DNA of 64,000 nt from Steromphala cineraria (lineage: Eukaryota > Mollusca > Gastropoda > Trochida > Trochidae), in the NCBI GenBank assembly GCA_916613615.1, contig OU744725.1, forward strand, positions 14,286,253 through 14,350,252. The letters are read 5' to 3'. The notes beneath the pieces were generated by a model. The model saw only the letters and a program-made list of their open reading frames with translations. It did no database searches and was not told where the DNA came from. Numbering within the stretch: position 1 is the stretch's first letter; each line of letters opens with the position of its first letter. Positions 13,803-27,015 of this stretch are shown here, piece after piece. The position numbers and the translations under genes are program-made.

Positions 13803-13952
13803 AGTCTCACACACAGACGCTTGAGCATATAATTCACCCCATGGAAGCAAGTCTAGATCTGGGCTGCTCTATTTGTATGAGGCTCCTTTTAAAAATTTAA
13901 TAAAATAAGATTTTTACTAAACAAAATTTCAGAGACTAAATATAAGTCTAAA
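13803..13952 (+). repeat. Dispersed repeat copy A, about 150 bp
   Basis: This segment matches the reverse complement of 27959-28115 over its whole length, estimated at 85-90 percent identity by eye. Shared blocks include ACAGACGCTTGAGCATATAA, GGAAGCAAGTCTAGATCTGG, GAGGCTCCTTTTAA and GAGACTAAATATAAGTCTAA. No coding potential is apparent. It is a dispersed repeat of unknown class with two copies here in opposite orientation. Confidence 0.8.
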
Positions 13953-16946
13953 CAAAAACCTCAAACAGTACTTATGAAATATCATTTCAAAGATATAAGT
14001 TGGCTTGAAAAATTAACAATTTTACCAGCTGTCTATGAGGGAAATGGGTTGATTGATATGCCATTGTCTTTAACAATGTGATCTAGAAATACTCTTGCTT
14101 GAAAAAGAGTTATTATTTAAAATCTGAGCTTATCTAAATGAAATTTACTGCACTATCAACTAAATTAACTAAAACTACACATAAGAATATTCCAAAAATA
14201 TCATTGGTATGTTACCTAAATGGTTACACAAGTGATAAAGCAACAAATAGGAAGTGAAAATAAAATTTGATTATGATGCATCGCATATTCCACTAAAATA
14301 ACTAGAAAACCAAGATAATCAAAAATAAAGCTGATATGCTTAAGTTCTGTTACAAAGAAGCAAAGGAGGTGGATCCCAGGGAATAACTATTCCTTGTCAG
14401 AATTACTTAGCTTATATATCTCAAAACTTATTTATAAACAAGCAACTATGATGGTCTAGCTATTCTGAGAGGATGGGATCCATAAAAGAAGCTCAAAGAT
14501 CAAGGTTGTCACTGCCTGATTGATACTGACTTATACTTCATCCAATTAATTCTCCAATTAGCCTTGATGAAAATACAATTACCGATAAAAGCCCAGCCTT
14601 AGAATTTAGTTTCGCTCATAAAAGGGCTGAGGCCTATTAGGACAAGATTCTTTCTAGAATAATTCAGAGTAAAGATTTTGATTACACAAGTAAAGAGCCC
14701 TATTATGGAGGGAAATCAACTTCCTTTCAAGGAAATCTTTGATGCAGGATGACTTTCAGGAATTGTCCCGAGCGAAGGTACAACAAAGGTGTAATTATAA
14801 GCTATCATTTGAAAGGTGATTGGATAATCTGATTGGTTCAGGAGATCAAAGATGGTGGCAGGTAGGAACAATGGAGGGCAGAAGCAGAAGATCACAAGTG
14901 CATTGTGGGACACGTGTCAGCAGACGTCCTAATTCCAGACCTTGCCTTCTGCTCCTTGATTTAATCTCAAGGGAGGACATCTTCTTGTAACTTCAATATG
15001 ATTACTTCACGCTTTTCTTAACAATAAAGATATAATTTCTAAGTTAGTGACCATTATTGAAAAGATCATATCTTGCATATGGTCTTATCTTTACAATTTT
15101 ATTTCAATTGGTCCTTTGAGAATGTCATAAAATCTGCTTCATCTTTAAGATGTCATTAACTACATCAAAACACCAAATTATTGTTCAACAATACCAGTTT
15201 CCAGTCAGTCTAAACAGAATTAATTCAATGGATAAACCGTACTTCCAATTCAAGTCTTATTTGTTCAACAATTCAAGTATTCATTAAGTATGACCAGAAT
15301 TAATGCACTGACAGAACAATCTTTCCGTATTTGATTCTGTCTCCAGTGAAACATCACCCAGTGGTCCTCCATGGTTGACAAACACTCAACAAATAACCCT
15401 CATTGTCACGAGTGTTTTCCCACTACACGCGTTGGTGATGAGCTCTTGATACAGCCTAGTCCGAGACGGGGTCGATCGAGACAACAATTGAACTTACAAC
15501 TCGACCATATAGTGTCAATGTTTGAAATTGAGGCTCGACCATGGTATCAAAGTGAGGCTGATACAGCAAGCAGAAAAGAGTACATACAGGGTCGATTAAG
15601 AAAACAATTCACCAAACCTCCCACCACACTCAAGGTGTATCGAAAGAGGCCGACCGAGTAACACATGAGAGAGACATCAAAGAAATAGGATCATAATTGG
15701 CAATTAGACAATCAATGGCCGCTCATCGGCACGTGAGTGTAAAGTCCTTGATATTCCTCTTCTTCTCCATGCCTGAGGCAGTCGGCAAGCTGACAGACAA
15801 CTGTCATGGGCTTGTGATGATGTAAAACATTTATCGAACCTGCCTTCATCAACCTCCAGTTCCATCTACTGTTTATGACACAGGATTGTTCCTTGAAGAA
15901 ATCGACTGCATTTGGTGCCTGTTGTGTTTGTTCTATAGATCTTGCCTCTCTTGTTTGACAACCAGCATATCATCAAAAACCTTCAAAGAATGAATCTTTG
16001 AGCCTCAAGGTGTTTTTTTGACTAATTTGCACTTTTCAAAGAAAAACGCTCCACTCTTGTCCAGCAGGATCGAGACATACAACAAAGGGGGGAAAACGCT
16101 TCCAGCACGATACAACTTCTGAGACTTTCACTAATCCTCTTGTCAATAGCCTTGAAAAAAAATGAATTTTTTCTTGATTTCTTTTTCTCAGTGGGATAAA
16201 TTATTCAACAATTTTAGTTTCAAAACTAATAGAGTCCCTAAAAAGTGTTGACATTAATGACAGCAAGATACAAAGTTTGTTTCATGTAGTTAAAATATTT
16301 TTTATCAAAAAGGACCATAAATCCATTGGAAATTACCAAAACCATTTTGAACCACTCACAGAAGATAGAAACTTTGGAAATCAAATATTTTAGAAAGGAA
16401 TATTCCACATCATTTAAGAAAGATTTCAAAATCCATAGTTACTTTGATGTTTAGAAAGTCTGGAATCAATGCATTATCATAATTATAAATATTTAAGTCT
16501 ATAATTCCTACTTTGCCCTTACATCAAATAAAAACCAAAATAAAGCATTTAAAAATATGTTTCTTTATTAAAAGAGCAAAAAGCAAGAGTAACAAGGACC
16601 ATCATTGTTTCTGAATTTTACATTTGTCAAATATTAAAAAAATTTCAAAAAAATTAAATCAAATTGGATAATCAAGATGAAAAATATTTTTAGATCCAAA
16701 ATGAATTGCAATTTCTCCCCTGTACGGATTCATTCTGGATTAATATTCCCTTGAAGAACAAATCAACCATCATGTGAGGTTTATATCTCAATTTGTAATT
16801 ACACATGGCAGAATGGGGCTGTAAATCGCCATCTTTGACAAAAGACAGTTCCTCCATAGATAACATCCTTCAGTGCTGCACAATTTTCTGCCTTCATTAC
16901 TAGAGAGTATATTTATGTGCTGTTGTATGAACTGTGTTCTATGTAT
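13953..16946. other. AT-rich DNA with a small duplication and one short open frame
   Basis: At 15179-15335 a block of about 78 bp is duplicated in tandem (TTATT(T)GTTCAACAAT, then CAGAATTAAT). A plus-strand frame of 96 codons at 15371-15661 is fairly rich in Arg, Pro and Gln and contains a near repeat of GGTCGAT(C/T). It has no recognised domain and no visible partner exon, so it is left as an unproven frame. Around 14500-14600 there are several AATTA-type homeodomain-like core motifs, which is weak evidence of anything in such AT-rich DNA. Confidence 0.4.
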
Positions 16947-17210
16947 GATTGGGGGCGGGATAGTGCAGTGGTTGGTGTCTTCGGCTTGGCGCAAGGAATA
17001 AGGCGTTTGAATTCCGCCAGGGGCTCAGCAACATTGTCTGCAGTAGAAAACTGTTCTACAGGCTGCAAGGTGTGCGTAAAATGTGACACTAAATTTCAGT
17101 GCTGTACAACCAATGATTCATCAGTTACAGTTGTTGCTTATAGGTTTCACTGAAATACATACCGTAGTAACACTAGTGTTTTTGGCTTTCTCCCTGCAAT
17201 AATACTAGCA
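16947..17210 (+). repeat. tRNA-derived SINE, family 1, plus copy
   Basis: The head has an A-box-like GATAGTGCAGTGGTTGG near 16960 and a B-box-like GCGTTTGAATTCCGCC near 17006, followed by CAGGGGCTCAGCAAC. The body (AACTGTTCTACA, then GTTTCACTGAAATACAT, then GGCTTTCTCCCTGCAATAAT) matches the reverse complement of 23645-23909 in the same order. An RNA polymerase III-transcribed retroposon mobilised by a partner LINE is the expected biology for this class. The partner is unknown. Confidence 0.75.
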
Positions 17211-20200
17211 GTCCTGATATTAGTGAAATACTCTTTAAAGCGGCACAAAACCCTATATAACCTCACTTCACCCATATGATATCATTGGACATAGAGATAC
17301 AACAGTTAGGAATTACAGTACATATCCTCTTATATGATTTGCATGACCAAAAGGAATCCCAAATTTGGTTGTATAAGTACAAACTACCGTAACAAGTATA
17401 TACTAATATCATCAATGGGTCAATAATAGATTGTTCCGTTTGCGTTAGGCCTCGGGGTTTGGTTGTATTACATCGATTTAGATGTTTCCTGTTACTAAGA
17501 TCCGTCCAATGAACAACAAGGGTTCTCACTGCTGAGCAGAAATATTCAGATATTGTCAGTCAGCCAAATTTGTAGGAGGGCTGGTATGTTTTCTAAATTT
17601 GAATCATTTGCGACTAAAATGGAATTTTATTAATAATATCATAATAGAGAAATGCAGATCTCTACCAACAAGATCATTTGTCATATGGTTCTCTTGGTAT
17701 CTGGTATACAAAGTCATAATCTATTTCATGGACGTCTTGCTGCAGTTTACCAAACGTTAAATACAAATAGTGTCCTTATTCACAGAAACCCTTCTACAAA
17801 TGTAATTTTCAGTAGTCAAACCCGCTTTAGCACACCCCTCTTTATTACTAGTGTTCAAATCAGATTTACAGAAGTCTAGATAATCGTAATTCTGAACTAA
17901 ATGAAGTTTGAAAATGCAACATGGTAAGAGAATCCTCCGTGTATGGAATTGTTCGACTTTCAAGTCCTCAACTCAATTAAGGACACCCTTCTACACCACA
18001 AATGTCCTCATCTGACACTGTCTACACTACAAACATCCTCATCAGATGAGGAAAAGCCAGGATAATCCCAATCTAGGACTAAATGAAGTGTTAGAATGCA
18101 AGGTTAGTGAGATTCCGCTATAGTTTAGGCAAACAGGAGTTTGGAGGGATCCAACGTCCCCCAAACCTGACAGCTTGTCAATAGCTGCACCATAAATTCT
18201 GCCCGATAACAGCATCAGCAAATGAATTTGCTATTACGCCATCACAAACTGCTTGTTCAAGCCAGCTTCCAGGCAGTTATTTCATTAAACACAGCTGAAA
18301 CTTTCTGACCTGAAAACGTGGTCATTTTTTCTTCATTTTCTTTTTTTCTCCCTTCGAAACCACGACGACAAATCAATTTAGAATCCTGTATTGAAGCGTG
18401 AGATGGAGCAGAAGTGTCTCATGAATATTCAGAGAAATACTGACACGAGCGCCATGTCTCCGCTAAATTGGAGAATTAAGAAAAAGTGCAACTTGCGCTC
18501 GTCTTCAAATTAAATACCAGCTCTGCATCTCGTCTCAGAAAGACTTTTTCTAACTTCTGGCAACTTGGTTTCAACATTAGGCCTTTAAAATAATGCATAC
18601 TCCCACCTCTCGAAGTGGGCAAAACGTAACTCGTATTCATCCAAATTAAGCTCAATCAATTCATTTTACAAAAAAAGAATAAAGATTAAGAAATTTTCCC
18701 TCCAAGTGAAAGGAGTGTCAAACAATAGCTTGATATGATGTTTTATAATATACTCTTGGCAATAAATCAATTCAAATCTAAAGCCTCCCTAAGAAGATCA
18801 TTAATTGTTTCAATAAATCCAACACTAGATAATTGCTTGTTATCAATAGTTTCATTGCTCTGATAACTGTTCTGAACTTGTATTTTGATGGAGACTGCCA
18901 AATATTTTGTAGAAGGCAAATTACATACGCTGATCGTTCAACATACCAAGTTTCGATGAGAGAGGACCTATCCTTTCTGCCTTTTAGTCCAAAAAGGCCT
19001 TATGATATATATATATTATATATACAATGTATATATACATTATAAAGTTCTACTACGAAAACAAAATTTGAAGTTACGTTTTTTCTACTTTTTAAAACGT
19101 TTTTGAACTAGGGTCAGGAAACACAATTCTATGCCAAAAGGCACCACAGCTGTAGGTTGAAAACCCCAAAAGGCACCACAGCTGTACCAAGACACATCAT
19201 GTTTAATCCAAATACCAAGTTATAATGAACTAGGTCTCAAGATGTTTGCGATATGGTCCAGAAAAAAAAGAGCCATCTATAAAAATCAGGGAATAAAAAC
19301 ATTTAGTCATAAAATATGTGAGATATAAGCACATAACATCAGCAAACCTCCATGATAGTTTAGCAGGTATCAAAACTTCCCCCCCCCCCCCTCCCCCCCA
19401 CATGGTCAAAAACGAAAAGGTTGCCTTATAAACACATCCCAACCAACACAGGATTTTCAAATGATTCAAACAAAGCAAATTGCTTGGGAAATTTTACTTA
19501 AAATTTCATACATGGTAATTCATATCAGAGTTTTTCATAGAGTATTCATCATGAGACTATCAAATAATATCTAAAGTGACATCTGAATAGAAAATTCAGA
19601 CCATAACAACATATCCATGTTTACCATTTTACAAACTATCAATTAAGCCTTTAAATTTTTTTACAACATTAATCATGTTTTTGTGTGACATAGTGACATA
19701 TGTTGAATTATTCAAACAAATTATGAATTCCTTTTAACATTCATGGTAAATAAAAACTTCCTTTCTGCCCCATTTACCCCCTATAATCTTTATGCTGTCT
19801 ATAAAGTTTATCTGCTCTTAGTGGAGTAAATAATCCATATCATCTAATTTCTATTAGAAAAGAAGAGAAATTAAACTTTCCATTACCTAGTCATTTGTGT
19901 GATTTATACGACGTATGTCAAGTGCACTCTGCTGTCAATGAAATAATATTCAACTTAAACAGTGAGTATTGAAATTAGAAGCAATAATGGTGAGATTAAA
20001 TTCTGAGTTTGTTCATAAATGTTTATTGTAAACCTATGGCAAGTATTCAAGTATGCATTTAATAAATTTATGAAATAGAAAATAATGTTTCAGAACATGA
20101 AGAACAAAATCTTATAATTCAAAACTTGAACTAAAAATGTTTAATTACCAAATCATACTATTAACTCCAGTTAATTTCTACCCCACGGAAATCTGTTCAA

Positions 20201-22449
20201 TATTCCTCAATTAATCTAAACAATATTGACTACAAGACAATAAAGACTCCAAAATTAATGAAGCACTCTTGTGCAAGCCAAGACTTTTTGTTCCAAAGCT
20301 TCATTAAAATAAGTTGTACATTAGGCGATTAATTAGCAGAGCCTAATTAGTTTGGGATACATCTCACTTGATGAGACACATTTCCTTAACGAGAGGAAAT
20401 ACCATTACAGCTTTATAGCGCCATAGCTCGAGTAATTAGACAGATATAGCATTGTCGTGTGTATTCAAGCAGACGTTTATGTTTTCTCCAAATGTCACCG
20501 GTATCATAACGGGTATAAGTACCTGCTTATTGACGATGACAAAGTTCAAGTAAATGTGAATATCAACATAAACATTCTGGATTCGACACAAACTGAACGT
20601 TTTTCTCTACTTTTAAGCTGGTAATGTTTGTAAGAAACTATAGCTAAGTAAGTTTTTGCAGATTTTTGAAATATCTCAAATGTTAATGTGCTAAACTTGG
20701 TTTTGGTCAGGAGGTTGTTATTTATGATCATGTCTCTGTCTAGTTTCTTTAAATTAATTTGAACTATATCAGCAGTAGAAAAAAAATAATTTATAAACTC
20801 AAATCATTACAATTCATACATTATACAGCAAGCAACAGATGATACTAAATATAACTATGCAATGATCAATTCATCGTTTCTACCCTGACATACTGCAAAA
20901 GCATCATTATCTATTCACAAGACAATCAAAGTTTATTACAGAATCATGCACTCACAGGAAATATGCCACAAGCTTTTGTGTGCCTATCATTTGTTCAATA
21001 CTCAATATCATAAAATATTATGATTATTCTACATATTGTGTCAAATATATTACCACCATACATATGGATTTCTAGCAATTTATTTTGAACATATAACATA
21101 TTATACCATTATAATACCATTTTTTATGTGTTTGCCCAGCATACAATTTTTTGAGAATTATGTATATAAAGGACTATTTTCATAAGTACCCTGATATGAA
21201 TAAGTTTATTTCTCTTATGAAGTGCAAAAGTAAATCTCATCTAGAAAATTTGTCTATTTATATACACAAAGCATTTATGTTTAGAAAGAATGTGTTACTA
21301 CCTGTTAAATAATAAAACTATGTACTACAGGCCTGTGGCCTTTCAGTATGGAAATAAACTATCTATCTATACCTGTTGCCAAGCAATATAGTCAGAGACA
21401 TGAAAAAGGTTTCAAGGATATCTTGATTATTTAAGTGGAACTGAAATAGGCTGATGTGAACTTACCGTAAGTTTTGAGATGAACTTTTATGGACATTCTC
21501 TCTACTTGCTATACTTCATCATTTTCATCTGGTTTTATTTTGATTTATCAATATTTTTAAAATAAAGTTCTTAGTGTGTATTTTATGCAAATATCAAAGG
21601 TACCAGTATATTCTTATTTATGTGTAATGTGATCAATTTGGTTTATATATATATGCAATGACATGCAAAATCTGAAATGAAGAATGAAGCCCAAGAATAA
21701 ACTTATTCAAATGTTTCAACATAAATTTCTTTTATTAAAAAATCCGTGAATGAAAATCTGAAATTGAAAATAGGTTGAGAATATTTTTGTTTCATCAATA
21801 TTTTCAAATAATTTTTTTTTTTTTAAGAAACAAGACTGACCTCTCCGTGTTTTACTGGCTTTACAATCCCTCTGTGTTTTGCCATTCTGTAGCCAGTCTC
21901 CAGAGCCTGAAGAAAAGACAAAGATGAGTTACCTCCCCTGCATGGTTTTCTCAATGAAGATAAAGAAAATTATAGAAGTTGTTTTATTATATGACGACAG
22001 TTACTCAGCGGTGAATGAAACAAAACTTTTATCAGAGAATTGCCAATTAAAGTTAGATAACACTTTTTAATATTTGATAATCATTGAAAATAGCAATTGT
22101 AGCATGGTGTATGAAATATCATGAAGGACATCAGTGAATACATATACATAGTATTATTTAAAAAGTTGCTGGCTTAAGTAAATTCATTGATTTTCATTCT
22201 TGAAATAAACTTGTTTATCATTCACTGCCATTCCATAATGACTGATAGAATTAATTCAAAATATTGAATATGATAAACAAGGTCATTTCTGAACGTGAGT
22301 GATATGAATATTATATATTTTCAACTAATGTATTCAGCACATTTTATTCGACTCTTACACCATCAAGAGGCAATGTTGAAGTTACGCCATATCATGGAAA
22401 TCTCGCATATCATCCATGCACATCTTTAAGATTGGACATGAATGATAAG
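17211..22449. other. AT-rich DNA with minor repeats
   Basis: No gene is supported. A diverged duplication of roughly 180 bp lies at 17780-17935 and 17990-18116 (shared ACTAAATGAAGT and AATGCAA). A TA-rich palindrome lies at 18999-19045. A direct repeat of CCAAAAGGCACCACAGCTGTA occurs twice at 19134-19184 and loosely resembles the core of the element at 36587. A C-rich run (C10 and C8) lies at 19377-19398. At about 20320-20520 a better-mixed stretch holds paired TAATTA sites. TA and T runs lie near 21640 and 21810. Confidence 0.4.
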
Positions 22450-22560
22450 TTACATCTTATTCTGTGTTGTGTCCCTGGGGAGGGCACTTTATCCACATTA
22501 CAATCAGCACACCTGAACCTGAAATAACAGGTGTATATAGATATGTTTGCGCTCCTGCAG
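22450..22560 (+). repeat. SINE body fragment, family 2
   Basis: The segment GGGCACTTTATCCACATTAC and the neighbouring CAGCACACCTGAACCTG resemble the body of the SINE at 44941 (AAGGCACTCCATCCACATTG, then CAGTCCACCC). No tRNA head is visible directly upstream, so this is a truncated copy. Confidence 0.5.
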
Positions 22561-23049
22561 CACTGATAATACAACTCCGTCAGAGTGATAATATGTAGCG
22601 CTTTGACCAGAAGGATATATTCCCAACATATGTTGATTATTATTATCATTATCATAGTCTATGTCTGTGGATTGACCAAGGCCCCTTCAAGAAGTGCTAG
22701 GGTAATGATATGCCAATAAGGTAAACTGAGTAGACATGGTAAACCAAAGTAAGGGTTGCTTTGTGAAACAAGGATGGACGCTCTACCGCTGTACCAAGAT
22801 ACCTTTTGAAGACGAAGATTCTGACCTTGCACATATCAAAAGCCATAATCATTGTTTTTGCAAGAATAATCCAAATCTCTCTGGGGACAGAAGTACAGGA
22901 GTGTTAGGACCTTCATTCTAAATGATACTGTTTTTTACCAAAACAAATCTTTCTGTATATACAAAGTTCTCAGAGGCAAACAAGTTGACTGTCAATGTCC
23001 ATAGCAGCCACACGACTTTATTTTATATTGTCGTCCAGGCCCTACAGAA
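22561..23049. other. No gene identified
   Basis: AT-rich sequence. A tRNA-A-box-like string read on the minus strand at about 22780-22800 (TGGTACAGCGGTAGAGC) lacks a B box at the right distance and is taken as a weak SINE remnant at most. Confidence 0.4.
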
Positions 23050-23430
23050 AAATAAAATAAAAAGCCTTCTTAGTTTTTGAAAAAAATTGTTGGCAAGTCT
23101 TGTTTAGAGCATATGAAATCAAGTATTTTTCACTATTCTTATTTCATTTCATATAAGTTATCATAAACAAAATTACAGTCATAAATCCTTTTTCAGGACT
23201 ATTTCTCAATCTACTACCGGTAAATAGACATGAATGTTTTTAAAACAATTCCTTTAAGTATTAAAGTCATAAAGAAGGGTTAGAAATTAAAAAATATAAA
23301 AAGCCTTCTTCACATTTTTGGCAAGTCTTGTTTAGAGTACGAAATCAAGTATTTTTCACCTTCTTATTTCATTTCATTCCATTCTTTTCATTAAGCTTTA
23401 AAGTCATAAAGAAGGGTTAGAAATTAAAAC
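23050..23430. repeat. Direct duplication, unit about 235 bp
   Basis: AAAAAGCCTTCTT followed by TTGGCAAGTCTTGTTTAGAG and AAATCAAGTATTTTTCAC occurs at about 23060-23165 and again at 23298-23395. The phrase AGTCATAAAGAAGGGTTAGA follows at 23266 and 23401. The copies differ by small indels. Confidence 0.7.
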
Positions 23431-23644
23431 AGGCTTACATTACCCAATCAGAAATGATAATACTGGTATTATTATGACACCTAGCTCATTTCTCTTGAAA
23501 CAGTGGGTTAACTTCTTGATTGTCACAATTGTAAAGAAGATTGTCATTAACTAGATCTCCACTTATCTCACAGGTATTCATCATTTTAAGGTCAGTTTGA
23601 GTTTTAGGCTGCTTGGTCAGTATTTCAGCCATTAGTAACAATCA

Positions 23645-23909
23645 TAAAGGTAAGGTAAGGTGAGGCGAGGTGATCTGGGGTTTCATGCTGCTTTAGTGTT
23701 ATTGCAGGGAGAAAGCCTGCAAAACTAATGTTGCTATGTATTGCAGTGAAACCTGCAACCACAGTTGAAACATGCAAACCACGGATGGTACTGCATTTAA
23801 ATTAAGTGTAGCATTGCACACAAACCTGACTGTGTGTAGAACATTTCTCTACCACACACACAGTTGCCGAGCCCCTGGTGGGATTCGAACCCTGAACCTC
23901 CTGATTTAA
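23645..23909 (-). repeat. tRNA-derived SINE, family 1, minus copy
   Basis: Read on the minus strand, the element starts with a B box (GGTTCGAATCCCACC) at about 23880-23895, then GGGGCTCGGCAACTGTGTG, a body with GTTCTACACACAG and GGTTTCACTGCAATACAT, and GGCTTTCTCCCTGCAATAACA. It ends in a short ACCTT-type tail at 23645-23675. The A box is not clear, because the 5' end abuts the neighbouring element at 23910. It is the same family as 16947-17210. Confidence 0.75.
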
Positions 23910-24165
23910 AGAACTGCCCTGTGAGTTGTTTTGGGTCACATATGCCAAACTCTATATATGGTGTCATTTGATTAAGTTGTGTTGTAGGAGAGAATCATTT
24001 TAGAGCCAATCAATATGTAGCATTATTAGGAAGGCGTGAAGTCATGATAATGATTGAAACCGTGACAGTCACCAGTTATTAATGCCGATAGGTTATATAA
24101 CTAGTCATCATGAAAATTGGACTTGTAAATTGGGTTTCAACAAACATATTAGACTCTTTTAAGAT
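23910..24165 (+). mobile_element. Degenerate copy of the TTAA MITE seen intact at 50931
   Basis: It starts TTTAAAGA and continues CTGTGAGTTGTTTTGGGTCA, then CATGCCAAACT-like and GTGTCATTTGAT phrases in the same order as 50931-51010. The right terminus is not clear; CTCTTTTAAG at about 24152-24162 is a candidate. A family 1 SINE adjoins its left end. Confidence 0.5.
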
Positions 24166-24830
24166 TTTAGTTGAAATCAATTATTCGTCATGTTTTTGTC
24201 ATTTGGAGAATGAATATACATGTATGTGAACATTTGAATTTATATAACAAATTATGCCATGTTCATATGAAAGCATCATGTGAAACAAGTGGATACTTTC
24301 ATCTTCCTTCATTCCCAGCTGATGGCCACTTGTATCTTCAAAAGAATCCTCCCCATTATTTATATAAAAATCTCCCTCAAGTTTTCTTAAACAAAAAATT
24401 AGCAAAGCATGGACTTTTTTTTTATATGGGTTTTCTTTCAAAATCATGAAATGGCATAAACCTTCAATTACAGGTAATTTCTTTACAATTAAATCCTCAA
24501 ATCCAATGTCAAAGCTTTGGAATTCAGGAACACAACAATTAATCCATCTTTTGGAAATGCAAACACAAAATGAAAGGAAATGGTTGATGTTGAACCCTCT
24601 TCAACCAGGGATAACGGAGTGTAATCAGGGCTTGTCTAAATCATGAATGTAAGTGAAACCATCTATTTAAAGTGCTGTTACAAAGGCAATAACTGTAGGA
24701 TAAGCTTGAGGATGATATTATCTGACAAGGAATCATAAATCTAGCAAGAGGAAGGGTGAGGGCTGATGGATGTGGCAGCAAAGCTCTCTCACTATCATAA
24801 ACCATCTGCCTCTGCTTCCCACTGTCAACT
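24166..24830. other. No gene identified
   Basis: Opposed open frames of 82-92 codons at 24171-24449 overlap each other on both strands and show no motif. The sequence is AT-rich with T and A runs. I leave them uncalled. Confidence 0.4.
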
Positions 24831-25383
24831 AGCTGTCAGGAACATAGCATGTGAAATATGGTACTGCCTTCCTACAACTTGTCTCACATCATGGTGTCAT
24901 GTCATCCCTATTGCTGGTTTAGGAGATGCTGATGGTTAACTCATTCTGTAAGAGCCATGTGGCTGAGTGGTAAAGGTCTTTGGGTGACCAGTGCTGTTGA
25001 TAGCTGTCAGGTACATAGCATGTGAAATATGGTACTGCCTTCCTACAACTTGTCTCACATCATGGTGTCATGTCACCAGTACTGCTGATTAAGGAGATGC
25101 TGATGCTACTCCTTCGGTAAGAGCTGTGTGGCTGAGTGGTAAAGGTCCTCGGATGACCAGTGCTGTTGATCACTGTCAGGAACATAGCATGTGAAATATG
25201 GTACTGCCTTCCTACAACTTGTCTCACATCATGGTGTCATGTCACCGGCACTGCTGATTAAAAAGATGCTGATGCTACTCCTTCGGTAAGAGCTGTGTGG
25301 CTGAGTGGTTAAGTTCTTCAGACTATCAGTGCTGCAGATAACTGAGTTACTCTGGAGATGGGTTCAAAGTCTATAATGGCTGT
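24831..25383 (+). repeat. Tandem array of a tRNA-like (SINE-derived) unit, about 170 bp
   Basis: CTGTCAGGAACATAGCATGTG and the following 120 bp recur at about 24831, 25002 and 25171, a period of 169-171 bp. Each unit contains a polymerase III A-box-like string GTGGCTGAGTGGTAAAGGTC, typical of class II (Ser/Leu) tRNAs. Only the last unit is followed by a B-box-like GGGTTCAAAGTC at about 25360. The plain reading is a SINE with a tRNA-Ser/Leu-like head whose 5' part and flank were amplified in tandem. Confidence 0.7.
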
Positions 25384-26842
25384 ACAGTATGATCCCTGAC
25401 AGAGCAAGGTCTTCAATCTATTATACTTCAAAATCATGTTGGCATTGAGAAATTACTAACCTCCCACCTGCTGAAGTAAAAGAAAACTGCAGAAAAAGAC
25501 CCAAGGTTTGGGAAAGGAGGGAAAGTTTGACATTGACTGGATTGTATAACATTGATATTGAAATATAATTCCTGAATATATAGAGAATACTAAACGATGT
25601 CCTGTTTAATAAAAAAGTTATGAAATGAGTGGTTTGGAATTTTACAAGCAATTGTGAGTTAAATAATGATATGATTCACGGTTTAATGGTTTAATTCAAT
25701 GTTATTCAACGGGACTGAGTTTTGTATTCTATTTCTATTTATTCCTCTCATTCCTCTCATTATCTCTTGATGTAGCCTGTGTCTCAGTCTCCTTAATCAT
25801 TTCCTCTCACTTCACGTTTGATCTAAACTATTAAAAGGACAGTCCTATCGGTTTTAGTGGAACGAAATTCCAGTTTTTACAAGAACATGATCATAACACA
25901 ACCAGTTTGAAACATGTAAGTGCTTAGGCATAACAAGGGATTGATGTTTTGTGTTATCATAAATCATTTGTTAATGTGTTGATATTCTATCAATACATAC
26001 AATTTATTTTCAATAAAATGTAATATTGATCAAAGAACATCGTTTTATTCTGACATTTCAAAGATAAAGACAATTGCAGACCTGAAGTCGAAAGAACAGG
26101 GTCTTTAAATAGTCCACGTTATCATAGTTTTTTTCACATCACCATTGAACTAGCTTTTTAACACATCAAATTCTAACATTTGCTACTTTTCTTCACGTAC
26201 AAGAGAAATTATCATACAATAAAAATTCTAAACAAATCTAAATCTATTTTTTGCCTATCATTAATAAAATCTCTGGAACAATGACACCAGTATCAAGTTC
26301 TGTCCATCAAAATGATGTCATATGATGTCTTAATGCTCCCGTTATAGTGTTTGTGTAACGTGGAGTCTTCTCCCACGTCCCGACCGCTCATGATAGTGGG
26401 AGTCTAGGTGTAAAGTAGGATGTAAAAAGAGTCATTAAAGCTTGCTGGAAGAAGAGTCATCATCACATTTTGGGAACCATAAAGTAATTGCTGAATTACA
26501 GATTTTAATTTGAATTTATTTCAAGCATTTTATAAAATATTTTCTTATTAGGAGTCACATTCATTAAGGTATAATTTGTGACCCTTAATCAATAGGTGGG
26601 AAGGGTACATATTCAAAACTGAGCATGTTTCTATTTTCTCAACCCTTGCAAACTGTGCAATGCATGAAGAGTTTTGATTGGATAGTAGTTTATGTTGCAA
26701 AAAATTATCCAATCATCAACGGGCACATTATTTGTAATGTAATTTATCCTTTGATGTAATTGTTACCTTATTCTGTTGTTACTGTTGTTTTCTCATAATC
26801 ATACCAAACTGTATAAATTGCTGTACTCCTTATTTTTCACCA
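25384..26842. other. AT-rich DNA, nothing identified
   Basis: I see no exon. Around 26340-26410 a GC-richer patch has GTGGGAG-type inverted phrases, but too short to define an element. Confidence 0.45.
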
Positions 26843-26940
26843 TATGCTTGAAAACAGTATAAGAATCTATACCGAAACATCGCTACTGTCAAATAAAGAA
26901 GTTGTCTATCCATATAATTACTCTTGTCTTCCTTACATTA
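26843..26940 (+). repeat. Foldback repeat, right arm only
   Basis: The segment ATGCTTGAAAACAGTATAAG, then TATACCGAAACATCGCTACTG, AATAAAGAAGTTGT and ACTCTTGTCTTCCTTA matches the loop and right arm of the palindromic repeat at 35605-35771. The left arm is absent here. Confidence 0.7.
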
Positions 26941-27015
26941 CTTGTAGACAAGGTAGGACGTTATTCTAGTATCCAGGAAGAAATGATGAATTGATGCATG
27001 ATGTACCCTTATGCC

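Noticed and set aside
15371..15661. 96-codon plus-strand frame
   Set aside because: No recognised domain, no splice or promoter context, and length within chance for this window.
22745..22800. Minus-strand tRNA-like A box
   Set aside because: No B box at the expected distance and no cloverleaf.
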